Notes under the pieces: generated by a model
What the model was told of the DNA's origin: nothing
What the model saw: only the letters and a program-made list of their open reading frames with translations
The model's database searches: none
Made by a program: the position numbers and the translations under genes
Origin: Corynebacterium glyciniphilum AJ 3170
Lineage (GTDB): Bacteria > Actinomycetota > Actinomycetes > Mycobacteriales > Mycobacteriaceae
Assembly (NCBI RefSeq): GCF_000626675.1
Contig: NZ_CP006842.1
Span: forward strand, 1,488,001-1,552,000
DNA: 64,000 nt
Reading direction: 5' to 3'
Shown here: positions 35,640-44,579 of the stretch, in pieces
Numbering within the stretch: the first letter of the stretch is position 1
How the letters are laid out: each line of letters begins with the position of its first letter

Positions 35640-36354
35640 ATCCGACACTGTCGCCGGGCGGATTCTCGCGACGATCCATCCATCCTGGCGCAATGAACTC
35701 GACGCTTCGGCCGTCGAGTCCGCGGCGGAGTGGACCGCCGCCAGGCTCACGGAGGGGGAGCCCGTCCAGCCTGCGCCGGAGAACATCTTCCGTGCGTTGT
35801 CGCGTTCCGTCTCCGAGACCCGGGTGTTGATCCTCGGACAGGACCCGTACCCCACGCCCGGCCACGCGGTGGGACTGTCTTTCGCATCGACACCGAAAAC
35901 ACGGCCTTTACCGAAGTCACTGGTGAATATCTACACCGAGTACGAATCTGACCTGGGCCTGCCACGTCCCGGCTCCGCTGACCTGTCACCGTGGACCGAT
36001 GCCGGGGTCATGCTGCTCAACCGGGTGCTCACCGTGCGGGCCGGTGCTGCGAACAGTCACCGCGGCTACGGATGGGAGGACATCACCGGGGCAGTGGTGA
36101 AGCACCTCGCGGAACGTCCGATGGTGGCTATCCTTTGGGGAAAGCAGGCGCAGGATATGGCCGGCGTGGTCGGACGCGACCGGTGCATCCTGTCGCCGCA
36201 CCCGTCACCGTTGTCGGCGTACCGGGGGTTCTTCGGCTCGCGACCGTTCACCAGAGCCAATGAGCTTCTCGAAGCGCAGGGTGCTTCCCCGGTTAACTGG
36301 GACCTCTCCGGTCAACGCGACGGCTCCTCTTGCGGTGAGGAGGCGTCATGCTGA
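35632..36354 (+). CDS. ung: Uracil-DNA glycosylase (family 1)
   Basis: Ung removes uracil from DNA and starts base-excision repair. The 240-residue protein contains the water-activating motif GQDPYPTPGHAVGLSF, the uracil-binding segment GVMLLNRVLTVRAGAANSH, and the DNA-intercalating motif HPSPLSAYRGFFGSRPF. The start is TTG at 35632, inside the thiL stop region, with GGAGG about 11 bases upstream; translation is probably coupled. The last 20 residues (rich in Ser, Gly, Cys) are unusual and overlap the start of the next gene. Confidence 0.95.
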   Translation: MAESDTVAGRILATIHPSWRNELDASAVESAAEWTAARLTEGEPVQPAPENIFRALSRSVSETRVLILGQDPYPTPGHAVGLSFASTPKTRPLPKSLVNIYTEYESDLGLPRPGSADLSPWTDAGVMLLNRVLTVRAGAANSHRGYGWEDITGAVVKHLAERPMVAILWGKQAQDMAGVVGRDRCILSPHPSPLSAYRGFFGSRPFTRANELLEAQGASPVNWDLSGQRDGSSCGEEASC

Positions 36355-37886
36355 CGGGTGCGCACGTCGCCTCCTGGGCGGAGCAGGCCGCAGCTGGCCT
36401 GGCCCGCCACAAGGACGAGATCAACGAACTCAATGTCTTTCCGATCCCCGATTCCGACACCGGGTCGAATATGACCGCAACGATGGAGTCCGCGGTTGAT
36501 CGTATGCATCAGGACCACGGGGATGCACGCTCCGCCGCTGTGACCCGGACCAGCGTCGCAGATATCGCCGGGTCCCTGGCAGCAGGAGCAGTCACCGGGG
36601 CCCGCGGTAACTCGGGTCTTGTGCTGAGCCAGTTCCTCCGGGCACTGGCGGATTCTGCGGCGGCCTCACACCGGGACGAGCTGCCGGTCTCAGCGCTTCC
36701 AGGAATGCTGCACCGGGCGGAGAAACTCGTGCGTCGGGCGGTGTCGGTGCCTGTCGAGGGGACGATCATCACGGTCCTGCACGCAGCGGCTGAACAGGCG
36801 TCGGAGAGCCTGGAGTCCGCAGACCCCCGGGAATCGGTCACGGCTGACGACGTTGTCCGGGCCACCCGCGACGCTGCCATGGAGGCGCTTGCAGCAACCA
36901 CCACCCAGCTTCCGGAACTCGCGTCCGCCGGAGTCGTCGATGCCGGCGGACGGGGGCTGGTGGTGATCCTCGACGCGCTGGTTGATGCGCTGTCCGAGAA
37001 GGAGCCGGCGCCATCCCACGGTGGAGACGGTTCCGGCAAGGCCGCCGACGATGTCGATGACGGGCAGCACGCAGGTCGTTCCGACCGGGCCCCGGTCGCC
37101 GAGATCGAGGTCATGTTCACCTACCAGGCAGATGATCGTCTGCTTGATGAACTGCGTGAACAGCTTAACCTGCGGGGAAACAGCGTGGTGATTGTACCTG
37201 GAGAGACCAGTGGGACGTGGCGGGTGCACGTGCACACCACCGACGCCGGCCCCCTGATCGAGCTGGCGTACAGCACCGGTGTGATCAGCGATCTCGTCCT
37301 GGAGGTCCTGCCCCTGGTCGATACTCCCGAGCCGCCACGGGCAACCGCCCCTGTTCTGGCCTTGGCTCCGGAGGGCGGTCTACGCGACATGTTCGCCGGT
37401 GCCGGGGCGACGGCCGGTGACACCCAGACAATCATTGCCGAGTTCGAGCGTCGGGGCACCGGCTGCATTGTGTTGACCAATGGGCAGGACACCACCGAAC
37501 TCTTCGGTCGCCTGTCTTCCTCGACGGGAGAGGCAACGGTGGTTGACACCGAGTCCTTCGTGGGGGGCCTGGCCGCGCTGGCGGTCTACAGTCCCACCGC
37601 TGACTTGGACGAGAATGCCGAGGAAATGGCTGATGCGGTGTCCGCACAGCGGTGGAGGGAGACCGACGGTGGGCCCGATGCGCTCAGCGACCTCGTTGAG
37701 GACCTCCTCGCCGACGGGGGAGAGCTGGTCACCGTCCTCTACGACGGTCCCGGAGACGAACAGGACACCATCGGCGATCCGGTCGCCGACATGATCGAGT
37801 CGCTCCGTACAGCCCACCCGGCGGTAGAGGTGCACTGCTACCGTGTCCCCGGGCTGGGAACCGGGGCGCAGGTCGGGGTGGAGTAG
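36348..37886 (+). CDS. DAK2 (DhaL)-domain protein, FakA/YloV-like
   Basis: This 512-residue protein has an N-terminal DhaL nucleotide-binding domain (NELNVFPIPDSDTGSNMTAT holds the Mg-binding aspartates; GARGNSGLVLSQFL; VDAGGRGLVVILDAL) and a C-terminal region like the FakA/YloV family. In Firmicutes FakA is the ATP-binding half of a fatty-acid kinase that works with a DegV-type lipid carrier (FakB). No such carrier gene is in this window, so the role here is a family inference. A low-complexity Gly/Asp segment (about residues 225-245) joins the two parts. Its ATG lies within the ung stop region, and recG follows without a gap. Confidence 0.8.
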   Translation: MLTGAHVASWAEQAAAGLARHKDEINELNVFPIPDSDTGSNMTATMESAVDRMHQDHGDARSAAVTRTSVADIAGSLAAGAVTGARGNSGLVLSQFLRALADSAAASHRDELPVSALPGMLHRAEKLVRRAVSVPVEGTIITVLHAAAEQASESLESADPRESVTADDVVRATRDAAMEALAATTTQLPELASAGVVDAGGRGLVVILDALVDALSEKEPAPSHGGDGSGKAADDVDDGQHAGRSDRAPVAEIEVMFTYQADDRLLDELREQLNLRGNSVVIVPGETSGTWRVHVHTTDAGPLIELAYSTGVISDLVLEVLPLVDTPEPPRATAPVLALAPEGGLRDMFAGAGATAGDTQTIIAEFERRGTGCIVLTNGQDTTELFGRLSSSTGEATVVDTESFVGGLAALAVYSPTADLDENAEEMADAVSAQRWRETDGGPDALSDLVEDLLADGGELVTVLYDGPGDEQDTIGDPVADMIESLRTAHPAVEVHCYRVPGLGTGAQVGVE

Positions 37887-40154
37887 ATGCTCGGGTGGGA
37901 CGATCCGCGGCCGCTGAGCCTGGTCATCTCCCCGGCGCGTGCCCGGAAGCTCGCCGGCAAGCCCGGGTTGGCGACTCTCGGCCAGGCACTGATGAACTTC
38001 CCGACGGGATACGTCCACACCAGTGGGACCGGAGCGATGAACGGTGATGACACCGAGATCGTGCACGGCGAGGTCTGGACCGATGCCCTCATCGAGGGTG
38101 AGCTCCTGACCTGTCTCGGCGAGGTTACCTGGGCCCAGCTGCAGGACAACCGGGCGAGAAAAGGCCCCAGAGAGATCCTCGCTTTCCGCTTCAGGGTGAA
38201 CGGGGAGGATTTCTCTTCCGCGTTGTTCGGTGCCGCCCGGAGCCACCAGCCGTTCATCACCGTGGGCGCGAAACTGATGCTCTCCGGCAAGCTCAAGCTG
38301 TTCCGGGACGAGTGGCAGCTGCGCAACCCTAGCTACATCACCCTGCACCCCGGGCCCGGTCCGGACGGCAAGCAGCTTGAAGGGGAAGCCTATGAGGCGG
38401 CTTTCGGCGCATTCGGCCCGCTGGAGACCATCGTCGAGGTCGCCGGGGGAATGCGTGCCGCTCAGGAGATGCTGTCGGTCCCGTGGTTGCCGACCTATCC
38501 ACGCCGGACCGGCACCACCGGGGCTGAGGTCCTCGCCGTCACGGGCCATGTTCTCGAGGCCATGGGACGCCCGTCGGATATGCTGCCTGCACCGACAGAG
38601 GTTACCGGTGCACCGGTATGGCCGGAGATCGACGGTCACCCGCTCGTGGATTTCGCCACCGCGCTCCACGACATCCACCGCCCGCCCGAGGACGGACCGC
38701 AGGCCGCCCGGACCCGTTTAATCTTCAATGAAGCACTCGCATTGCAGCTCGTCATGGCGCTTCGCAGGGCGGACACCACGACACGGCAGGGGCGCGCAGT
38801 AGTCGATATCGAGGACGAGTCGCACTATTCAGCCCTGGTCCGGGCCTTGCCGTATGAGCTGACTGACGCTCAGCAGTCAGCGCTCGACACCATTGGCCAG
38901 TCGATGGGTACTGATACGCCGATGAGCATGCTGCTGCAGGGTGACGTCGGGTCGGGCAAGACGGTTGTTGCCCTGTTGGCGATGCTGCGCGTCGTCGACT
39001 CCGGAGCCCAGTGTGCGTTCCTGGCACCCACCGAGGTGTTGGCGGCACAGCACTACAAGACGCTGACCGGGCTGCTCCAGGGAACGGGGGTGACGGTGTC
39101 TCTGCTCACCGGATCCCAGCCGGTGTCCGAGAGGCGTGACACGCTGCTCGACATCATCTCCGGTACCACCGACATTGTCATCGGTACTCACGCGGTGATC
39201 CAGGATGCGGTGGAGTTCTATGACCTGGGCATTGTCGTGGTCGACGAGCAGCACCGCTTCGGCGTGCGGCAACGCGACAAACTACGCGAGGAGTCGCCTA
39301 TCGACAGGACTCCGCATCTGCTGGTGATGACGGCGACGCCGATACCCCGCACCGTGGCGATGACGATGTTCGGGGATCTGGCGGTCTGCACTCTCGACAC
39401 CTCGCCGATCGGACGCGGTGTGGTGCAGTCCCACGTCGTCCCGATGTGGAAGCCCTCCTGGGTTGACCGGCTTTTCGCCGTGATCCGGGAGCAGGTCGAG
39501 GATGGTCACCGCGTCTTCATCGTGGTGCCGAAGATCGAGGGTTTCGGAGGGGTGGACAATGTTGCTGACCGACTCGAGATCGGTCCCTTGCAAGGGTTGA
39601 AGATCGGGCGACTCCACGGAAAGATGTCGGAGAAGACCGAGGTCATGGAGGACCTGGCCAGTGGAGAGATCGACGTTCTGGTGTCGACCACCGTCGTCGA
39701 GGTCGGGGTGGACATACCCGAGGCAACGGTCATGGTCGTCATGGACGCTGAGAATTTCGGCGTCAGTCAGCTTCATCAGTTACGGGGACGCGTCGGTCGT
39801 GGCACAGATGCCTCGTTGTGCTTCCTGACCACCATGATCAACCCGGAGGCGGAGGAGACCACCCCGGCTGCCGTGGCGTCTTACCGACGTCTCGAGGCCG
39901 TCGCCGCGACCACCGACGGTTTCGCGCTCGCCGAACTGGACCTGCAGACGCGGACCGAAGGCGACGTTCTCGGTGAGAGCCAGTCGGGGGCGCGGGTGCG
40001 GCGCGCCCGCCTGCTCAACCTGGCCACTGACGGAGAGATCGTGGCCGAGGCCCGCCGCTACGCCGAGGACCTCGTGCGCTATGACGAGGCACTGGCCAGG
40101 GCCCTGGTGGCAGATTTCACCGAGGGCGACCAGGAGTACATCGAGCGGAGCTGA
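37887..40154 (+). CDS. recG: ATP-dependent DNA helicase RecG
   Basis: RecG reverses stalled replication forks and processes Holliday junctions. The 755-residue protein has the N-terminal wedge/OB part and then a full superfamily-2 helicase: Walker A LLQGDVGSGKTVVAL, FLAPTEVLAAQHY, DEQHRFGVRQR, TATPIPRTVAMTMFGDL, VSTTVVEVGVDIPEA and QLRGRVGRG. The start (ATG 37887) directly follows the DAK2-domain gene. The wedge domain carries extra sequence relative to E. coli RecG, as is common in actinobacteria. Confidence 0.95.
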   Translation: MLGWDDPRPLSLVISPARARKLAGKPGLATLGQALMNFPTGYVHTSGTGAMNGDDTEIVHGEVWTDALIEGELLTCLGEVTWAQLQDNRARKGPREILAFRFRVNGEDFSSALFGAARSHQPFITVGAKLMLSGKLKLFRDEWQLRNPSYITLHPGPGPDGKQLEGEAYEAAFGAFGPLETIVEVAGGMRAAQEMLSVPWLPTYPRRTGTTGAEVLAVTGHVLEAMGRPSDMLPAPTEVTGAPVWPEIDGHPLVDFATALHDIHRPPEDGPQAARTRLIFNEALALQLVMALRRADTTTRQGRAVVDIEDESHYSALVRALPYELTDAQQSALDTIGQSMGTDTPMSMLLQGDVGSGKTVVALLAMLRVVDSGAQCAFLAPTEVLAAQHYKTLTGLLQGTGVTVSLLTGSQPVSERRDTLLDIISGTTDIVIGTHAVIQDAVEFYDLGIVVVDEQHRFGVRQRDKLREESPIDRTPHLLVMTATPIPRTVAMTMFGDLAVCTLDTSPIGRGVVQSHVVPMWKPSWVDRLFAVIREQVEDGHRVFIVVPKIEGFGGVDNVADRLEIGPLQGLKIGRLHGKMSEKTEVMEDLASGEIDVLVSTTVVEVGVDIPEATVMVVMDAENFGVSQLHQLRGRVGRGTDASLCFLTTMINPEAEETTPAAVASYRRLEAVAATTDGFALAELDLQTRTEGDVLGESQSGARVRRARLLNLATDGEIVAEARRYAEDLVRYDEALARALVADFTEGDQEYIERS

Positions 40155-40176
40155 CCGGCACGATAGAATCCGGGGC

Positions 40177-40389
40177 ATGGACATTCACGCCCCCTTTGCC
40201 GGGATCGTCAGATTCGCTGTCGCGGACGGCCAGAACGTCGCCACCGGCGACCGGCTCGCCGTTGTCGAAGCCACCAAACTCGAAAGCGCCGTGGACGCAC
40301 CGGGCCCCGGTGTCGTGCACCGTGGGGCGGTCGAGGATTTCGCCCGCATCGACGGCGGCGACCTGCTGCTGAGTCTTGGGGAGGGCTGA
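40177..40389 (+). CDS. Small biotinyl/lipoyl-attachment protein
   Basis: This 70-residue protein consists only of the biotinyl-lipoyl fold: IHAPFAGIVRFAVADGQNV, then VEATKLESAVDAPGPGVV with the target lysine K34, then a C-terminal strand. In biotin carriers the classic motif is E-A-M-K-M; here it is E-A-T-K-L. It may act as a biotin carboxyl carrier with a carboxylase encoded elsewhere; no carboxylase or biotin ligase gene is nearby. A -10 TAGAAT lies seven bases before the ATG, so the message is leaderless. It sits between recG and rsmD, its usual place in corynebacteria as far as I recall. Confidence 0.8.
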   Translation: MDIHAPFAGIVRFAVADGQNVATGDRLAVVEATKLESAVDAPGPGVVHRGAVEDFARIDGGDLLLSLGEG

Positions 40390-40395
40390 TCCCCG

Positions 40396-40965
40396 GTGAC
40401 ACGTATTATCTCCGGCACCGCCCGCGGACGAAAGCTCCGTGTGCCGGCCGGTGTCACACGACCGACCGCCGACCGCGCCAGGGAAGGCCTTTTCTCCTCC
40501 CTGCAGGTCCGTTTCGGCTTCGAGGGGGAGGTGGTCCTGGACCTTTTCGCGGGTTCTGGCGCGCTCGGGCTCGAAGCAGGCTCGCGCGGGGCAGCCGAGG
40601 TGACCCTGGTCGACGACAACCACCGGGCATGCGAGACCATCCGGGCCAACGCTGCCGTGGTCGGTCATCCTAAGGTGCACGTCATTGAATCGAAGGCGTC
40701 CAGTTTCCTCGCTACCGCCCCACACAACCGGTTCACGATGGTTCTGGCCGATCCTCCGTATGAGCTCACCGACGACGCAGTCGATGAGATGGTTGCTGCG
40801 CTGGTGCCGACCTTGATGAAGGATGCCGTGGTCGTCGTCGAGCGCCATGTCGAGTCCGACGAGGTCACATGGCCGCACGGGTTCGAGAAGACCAACCAGA
40901 AACTGAAGAAGCGAACCTACGGGATCGCCCGCATGGACATGGCGATCTGGCGGGGGGCCGCCTGA
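40396..40965 (+). CDS. rsmD: 16S rRNA (guanine-N2)-methyltransferase RsmD
   Basis: RsmD methylates guanine 966 of 16S rRNA during small-subunit assembly. The 189-residue SAM-dependent methyltransferase starts with the family motif RIISGTARGRKL and has RPTADRAREGLFSSL, the SAM site VLDLFAGSGALGLEAGSRGA and the catalytic DPPY. The GTG at 40396 is six bases after the biotinyl gene. coaD follows after 22 bases, the usual bacterial pairing. Confidence 0.95.
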   Translation: MTRIISGTARGRKLRVPAGVTRPTADRAREGLFSSLQVRFGFEGEVVLDLFAGSGALGLEAGSRGAAEVTLVDDNHRACETIRANAAVVGHPKVHVIESKASSFLATAPHNRFTMVLADPPYELTDDAVDEMVAALVPTLMKDAVVVVERHVESDEVTWPHGFEKTNQKLKKRTYGIARMDMAIWRGAA

Positions 40966-40987
40966 GTGGGAAGGTAGGATCAACTCC

Positions 40988-41476
40988 ATGCGAGTCTGCT
41001 GCCCCGGGTCGTTCGACCCCGTCACCAACGGTCACCTCGACATCTTCACGCGTGCTGCGCGGAACTTTGATGAGGTGACTGTCCTGGTCACTTACAATCC
41101 GAATAAATCCGGTCTGTTCACCGCGGAAGAGAGGATGACGCTGATCCGTGAGGCGCTCGACGCCAGCGGTGTGCCGGAGGCCGGGAGAATCACGGTGGAT
41201 ACCTGGGACCGGCTCCTGGTGGATTATCTCACCGACAACAACATCCCGGCGATGGTCAAGGGACTGCGCAGCTCCCTCGATTACGAGTACGAGTTGCCGA
41301 TGGCGCAGATGAACCAGAGGCTCTCCGGGGTGGAGACCTTTTTTCTGTTGACGAATCCAGAGTACGGTTACGTCTCCTCGACAATCTGCAAGGAAGTTGC
41401 CAAGTACGGCGGTGACGTCAGCGGCCTGCTGCCGGAGAACGTCGCCGCCGCGGTGGCCACCAAGTACGGCAACTGA
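40988..41476 (+). CDS. coaD: Phosphopantetheine adenylyltransferase
   Basis: CoaD makes dephospho-CoA from phosphopantetheine and ATP, the fourth CoA step. The 162-residue nucleotidyltransferase has the GxFDPxTxGH motif (CCPGSFDPVTNGHLDIF), TYNPNKSGLF, VKGLRSSLDYEYELPMAQMN and the late SSTICKEVAKYGGDV motif. A -10 hexamer TAGGAT lies seven bases before the ATG (leaderless). Downstream the gene order switches to the sepIVA-rnc block. Confidence 0.96.
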   Translation: MRVCCPGSFDPVTNGHLDIFTRAARNFDEVTVLVTYNPNKSGLFTAEERMTLIREALDASGVPEAGRITVDTWDRLLVDYLTDNNIPAMVKGLRSSLDYEYELPMAQMNQRLSGVETFFLLTNPEYGYVSSTICKEVAKYGGDVSGLLPENVAAAVATKYGN

Positions 41477-41558
41477 CGGAGGCTGCGCCGACCGGTCTCG
41501 TCCCGGCTCTGCGTGTCACATCCGTACCGTCCGCCACATTTCTGGCATGCTGGGACGC

Positions 41559-42341
41559 ATGTACAAGACTTTCCAGGGCCTCGATGATCTCCAGAACATG
41601 GTTGACCAGGCGTACGGCGTTCCCATGACGTCCAACTGCATGGTCCCGCGCCGCGAGGTCCAGGACCTGCTGGACGAGGTCCGCACCGCTATCCCGGTCG
41701 AGATGGACGATGCCCAGGACGTCCTCGACCACCGTGACGGCATCATCGCCAACGCTGAGGACGAGGCGGACACTCTGGTCCGCGACGCTGAGGCACAGCG
41801 GGACCGTATCCTCGAGGAGGCACGTCGTCAGGCCGAGGACATGGTCAACGACGCTGAGGAACGTGCCCACTCCACGGTGGCACGTGCTGAATCCGAGGCG
41901 GACCGTCTGGTGTCCGATGCCCGCGCGGAGTACGAGCAGACCACCTCACGCGCCGAGGCAGAGGCCGAGCGTCTCGTCACGGCAGGCAACGAGTCCTACG
42001 ACCGGTCAGTCAACGAGGGCATCGCCGAGCAGCAGCGGCTTGTCGGCGAGTCGGAGGTCGTGCGCGTCGCGGAAGAGGAAGCCCGCCGGATCGTGGAGTC
42101 AGCACACTCCGACTCCGACCGGCTGCGGCGCGAGTGCGACCACTACGTAGATTCCACGCTCGCTCAGTTCGAGGAATCGCTCACCGGGACGCTGCGCACC
42201 GTTTCCCGTGACCGGTCGGCCCTGCGCAAGGGGGCAGGAGTGTCCGGCGTCCGGCATGGCGACAACGGGGGACGGGACACTGCACGGCGGGAGCCGCGTG
42301 GTGAGTACCGAGAGGAGTACCGGGACGGCTACCGGGACTGA
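41559..42341 (+). CDS. sepIVA: SepIVA-like DivIVA-domain coiled-coil protein
   Basis: This 260-residue cytoplasmic protein starts MYKTFQGLDDLQNMV and matches mycobacterial SepIVA along its length: VPMTSNCMVPRREVQDLLDE, IPVEMDDAQDVLDHRD, a long coiled coil rich in Ala, Glu and Arg (about residues 60-180), EGIAEQQRLVGESEVV, and RRECDHYVDSTLAQFEESLTGTLR (shown in two parts in the protein). SepIVA is an essential cell-division and envelope factor in mycobacteria. Its position before DUF177, rnc and mutM is conserved. The C-terminal tail (EPRGEYREEYRDGYRD) is repetitive. An ATG four codons upstream (41547) is in frame but less like the family start. Confidence 0.88.
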   Translation: MYKTFQGLDDLQNMVDQAYGVPMTSNCMVPRREVQDLLDEVRTAIPVEMDDAQDVLDHRDGIIANAEDEADTLVRDAEAQRDRILEEARRQAEDMVNDAEERAHSTVARAESEADRLVSDARAEYEQTTSRAEAEAERLVTAGNESYDRSVNEGIAEQQRLVGESEVVRVAEEEARRIVESAHSDSDRLRRECDHYVDSTLAQFEESLTGTLRTVSRDRSALRKGAGVSGVRHGDNGGRDTARREPRGEYREEYRDGYRD

Positions 42342-42378
42342 TTCGCACAACCCCCGGTCTCAAGGGTAGAAACATGGT

Positions 42379-42945
42379 GTGAGTAACGATCCTTTTCTCC
42401 TTGATGTCCGAGAGCCGCTCGTGTCCGTGGGCGCACCGCACCATGTGACGACTTCCGGGGCCGCTCCGGTCCGCCTGGGCGGTGAAATGCTCGGTGTTGC
42501 TGAGGGGGCGCAGGTCGAGGTCGTGGCCGACATCACCAACCTGGGGCCGTCCCTCCTGGTGGACGCCACGGCACACGCGCGGGTCACTGGCCAGTGTTCC
42601 CGTTGCCTCAGTGAGATCAGTCAGGACGTCTCGCTCCATGTCAGTGACGTCTTCGGGACGACCCCCGACTTCATTTCCGGGGATGATGCCGAAGAGGGCG
42701 ATGAGCCCCACCTGGTGCAGGACGACCGGGTGGACATCACCCAGCTGCTCGTGGATGAGGCAGGCCTGAACCTGCCGTTCAACCCGGTGTGTGAGGACTA
42801 CGGGCAGGCCTGCTCCGACGCGACGCCGGCACCTGACGGCATATCCGGCGAGGAGGAGGTCGTCGACCCGCGGTGGGCCGCACTCGCCGACAAATTCCCC
42901 GGTGTGGGGCAGGGCGCTTCGTCGGACTCGGAGGAGGATGACTGA
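42379..42945 (+). CDS. DUF177 (YceD-family) protein
   Basis: This 188-residue protein has the DUF177 pattern: a beta-rich N-terminal part, ATAHARVTGQCSRCLSEIS with a C-x-x-C pair, then QLLVDEAGLNLPFNPVCEDYGQAC. DUF177 proteins are linked to 23S rRNA or ribosome assembly; the exact job is unknown. The gene overlaps rnc (TGATG), which fits a role in rRNA maturation. The start is a GTG at 42379, with the -10-like TAGAAA six bases upstream. The C-terminus is acidic. Confidence 0.87.
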   Translation: MSNDPFLLDVREPLVSVGAPHHVTTSGAAPVRLGGEMLGVAEGAQVEVVADITNLGPSLLVDATAHARVTGQCSRCLSEISQDVSLHVSDVFGTTPDFISGDDAEEGDEPHLVQDDRVDITQLLVDEAGLNLPFNPVCEDYGQACSDATPAPDGISGEEEVVDPRWAALADKFPGVGQGASSDSEEDD

Positions 42946-43676
42946 TGGCACGCAAACGCCGTCTCACCGGTGAGGCTGCACTCGACGCCGCTTACTCGAA
43001 GACCGACCACACCCCACTGCTCGAAGCATGGGGCGTGGATTTGCCGGATGACATGCTCCGGCTGGCACTCTCGCACCGCTCCTTCGCGAATGAGAACGGC
43101 AACCTGCCTAATAATGAGCGACTGGAGTTCCTCGGGGACGCCGTGTTGGGGCTCAGTGTCGCAGAACAGCTCTACGTGCAGTTCCCGGAACGTTCGGAGG
43201 CGGACATCTCCAAGATGCGTGCCGGAGTGGTCAACATGTACGCCCTGGCGGATGTCGCCCGGGAGCTCGGCATGGGCGACAACATCCTGCTGGGACGCGG
43301 CGAGATGCTCACGGGTGGCAGCGACAAGCACTCGATCCTCGCGGACTCGGTGGAAGCGATGCTCGGTGCGATCTATCTCGTCCATGGCTTCGAGACGGCA
43401 CGGCGGGCCGTGCTCCGGATCTTCGAGGACCGTATCACCACTGCACCGTCCACCGGCCTGACAATGGACTGGAAGACGGTGCTGCTGGAGAAGCTCAGCG
43501 ACCTTCGGATCCCCGGCGACCCGGCATACGCTTCTGCCGCCGAGGGGCCGGCACACGACCAGACATTCCATGCCACGGTCACCATCGGCGACACCGTGCG
43601 TGGGCAGGGAACCGGCCACACGAAGAAGGAAGCGGAACACAACGCCGCCCGCGAGGCCTACAGGGCCTTGAGCTGA
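42945..43676 (+). CDS. rnc: Ribonuclease III
   Basis: RNase III cleaves double-stranded RNA in rRNA precursors and regulatory RNAs. The 243-residue protein has the signature NNERLEFLGDAVLGL with the catalytic acidic residues, DKHSILADSVEAMLGAIYL with the second acidic set, and a C-terminal double-stranded RNA-binding domain (HATVTIGDTVRGQGTGHTKK, EAEHNAAREAY). It is coupled by a one-base overlap to the DUF177 gene and followed three bases later by mutM. Confidence 0.96.
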   Translation: MARKRRLTGEAALDAAYSKTDHTPLLEAWGVDLPDDMLRLALSHRSFANENGNLPNNERLEFLGDAVLGLSVAEQLYVQFPERSEADISKMRAGVVNMYALADVARELGMGDNILLGRGEMLTGGSDKHSILADSVEAMLGAIYLVHGFETARRAVLRIFEDRITTAPSTGLTMDWKTVLLEKLSDLRIPGDPAYASAAEGPAHDQTFHATVTIGDTVRGQGTGHTKKEAEHNAAREAYRALS

Positions 43677-43679
43677 CCC

Positions 43680-44513
43680 ATGCCCGAACTCCCTGAGGTC
43701 GAGGTCGTGCGACGTGGTCTGGCTGAGCACATTCTCGGAGCCGAGTTTCAGCACACCGACGTTCTCCACCCGCGTGCCGTCCGTGGTCAGGACGGTGGCG
43801 CGGCAGCGATTGCCGCGGGGTTGAGTGGGGCTCGTGTGGCCGATGTACGCCGACGCGGAAAGTATCTGTGGTTAGAGCTCGCGGAGCGGGGGAACCTCTT
43901 GGTGCACCTGGGCATGTCCGGCCAGATGCTGCTGGGGGAGCCGGGTCAGGTTGTCTCACCGCACGTGCGGATCCGGTCGAGGTTGGTGACGGCGCTGGGG
44001 GAGACCCTGGAACTGACGTTCGTGGATCAGCGGACTTTCGGGCGCTGGGAACTGACCGGGGCCGATCCGGTGCCACACATCGCACTCGACCCGATGGACC
44101 CGGCGTTTGATCCGGTAGAGACCGCCAGGTCGGTCCGTCGCCGTCGGTCCGAGATCAAACGGGTTCTGCTCGATCAGACCGTGGTTTCCGGCATCGGCAA
44201 TATCTACGCGGATGAGGCACTGTGGGCTGCCGGGGTGCACCCCCGCAAGCGGGCGAGCGCGATGCGACAGCAGGACGTCCTGCGGGTGCTCGATGCGGCA
44301 CGGCAGGTGATGGAGCGTGCCTTGGACGCTGGTGGGACCTCCTTCGACGACCTCTACGTCAATGTCAACGGCGCATCCGGCTATTTCTCCCGCTCCCTGA
44401 ACGCGTATGGCCGAGCGGGGGAGCCATGCCACCGGTGCGGGACGGCGATGGTGCGCGAGCAGTGGATGAACCGGTCTTCCCATTTCTGCCCGGTGTGCCA
44501 GACAATGCGCTGA
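43680..44513 (+). CDS. mutM: Formamidopyrimidine-DNA glycosylase
   Basis: MutM (Fpg) removes 8-oxo-guanine and ring-opened purines from DNA. The 277-residue protein begins with the catalytic P-E pair (MPELPEVEVVRRGL), has RRGKYLWLEL with the conserved lysine, the H2TH region VSGIGNIYADEALWAAGVHP, and a C-terminal zinc finger (CHRCGTAMVREQWMNRSSHF, then CPVC). It starts three bases after rnc. Elsewhere in the order acyP and smc usually follow; here six kilobases of other genes intervene. Confidence 0.96.
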   Translation: MPELPEVEVVRRGLAEHILGAEFQHTDVLHPRAVRGQDGGAAAIAAGLSGARVADVRRRGKYLWLELAERGNLLVHLGMSGQMLLGEPGQVVSPHVRIRSRLVTALGETLELTFVDQRTFGRWELTGADPVPHIALDPMDPAFDPVETARSVRRRRSEIKRVLLDQTVVSGIGNIYADEALWAAGVHPRKRASAMRQQDVLRVLDAARQVMERALDAGGTSFDDLYVNVNGASGYFSRSLNAYGRAGEPCHRCGTAMVREQWMNRSSHFCPVCQTMR

Positions 44514-44547
44514 AGGGGGCGGTGCGGGAAGCAGATGTTCGTCATTT

Positions 44548-44572
44548 CGTAATTACGTAAATCTGCTATCAT
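44548..44572. promoter_or_regulatory. Leaderless promoter with CGTAATTACG palindrome before the HTH gene
   Basis: A perfect 10-bp palindrome CGTAATTACG (44548-44557) occupies the -35 region. TATCAT (44567-44572) is the -10, seven bases before the ATG at 44580. A repressor at this site would block the promoter, so autoregulation by the HTH protein is likely. Confidence 0.5.
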
Positions 44573-44579
44573 CTCAGCC

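Noticed and set aside
37380..38678. 432-residue minus-strand open frame across the DAK2-domain and recG genes
   Set aside because: Antisense to two well-supported genes; composition is typical of a GC-rich shadow frame.
42798..43769. 323-residue minus-strand open frame opposite DUF177, rnc and mutM
   Set aside because: Antisense to three recognised genes without its own promoter or similarity.
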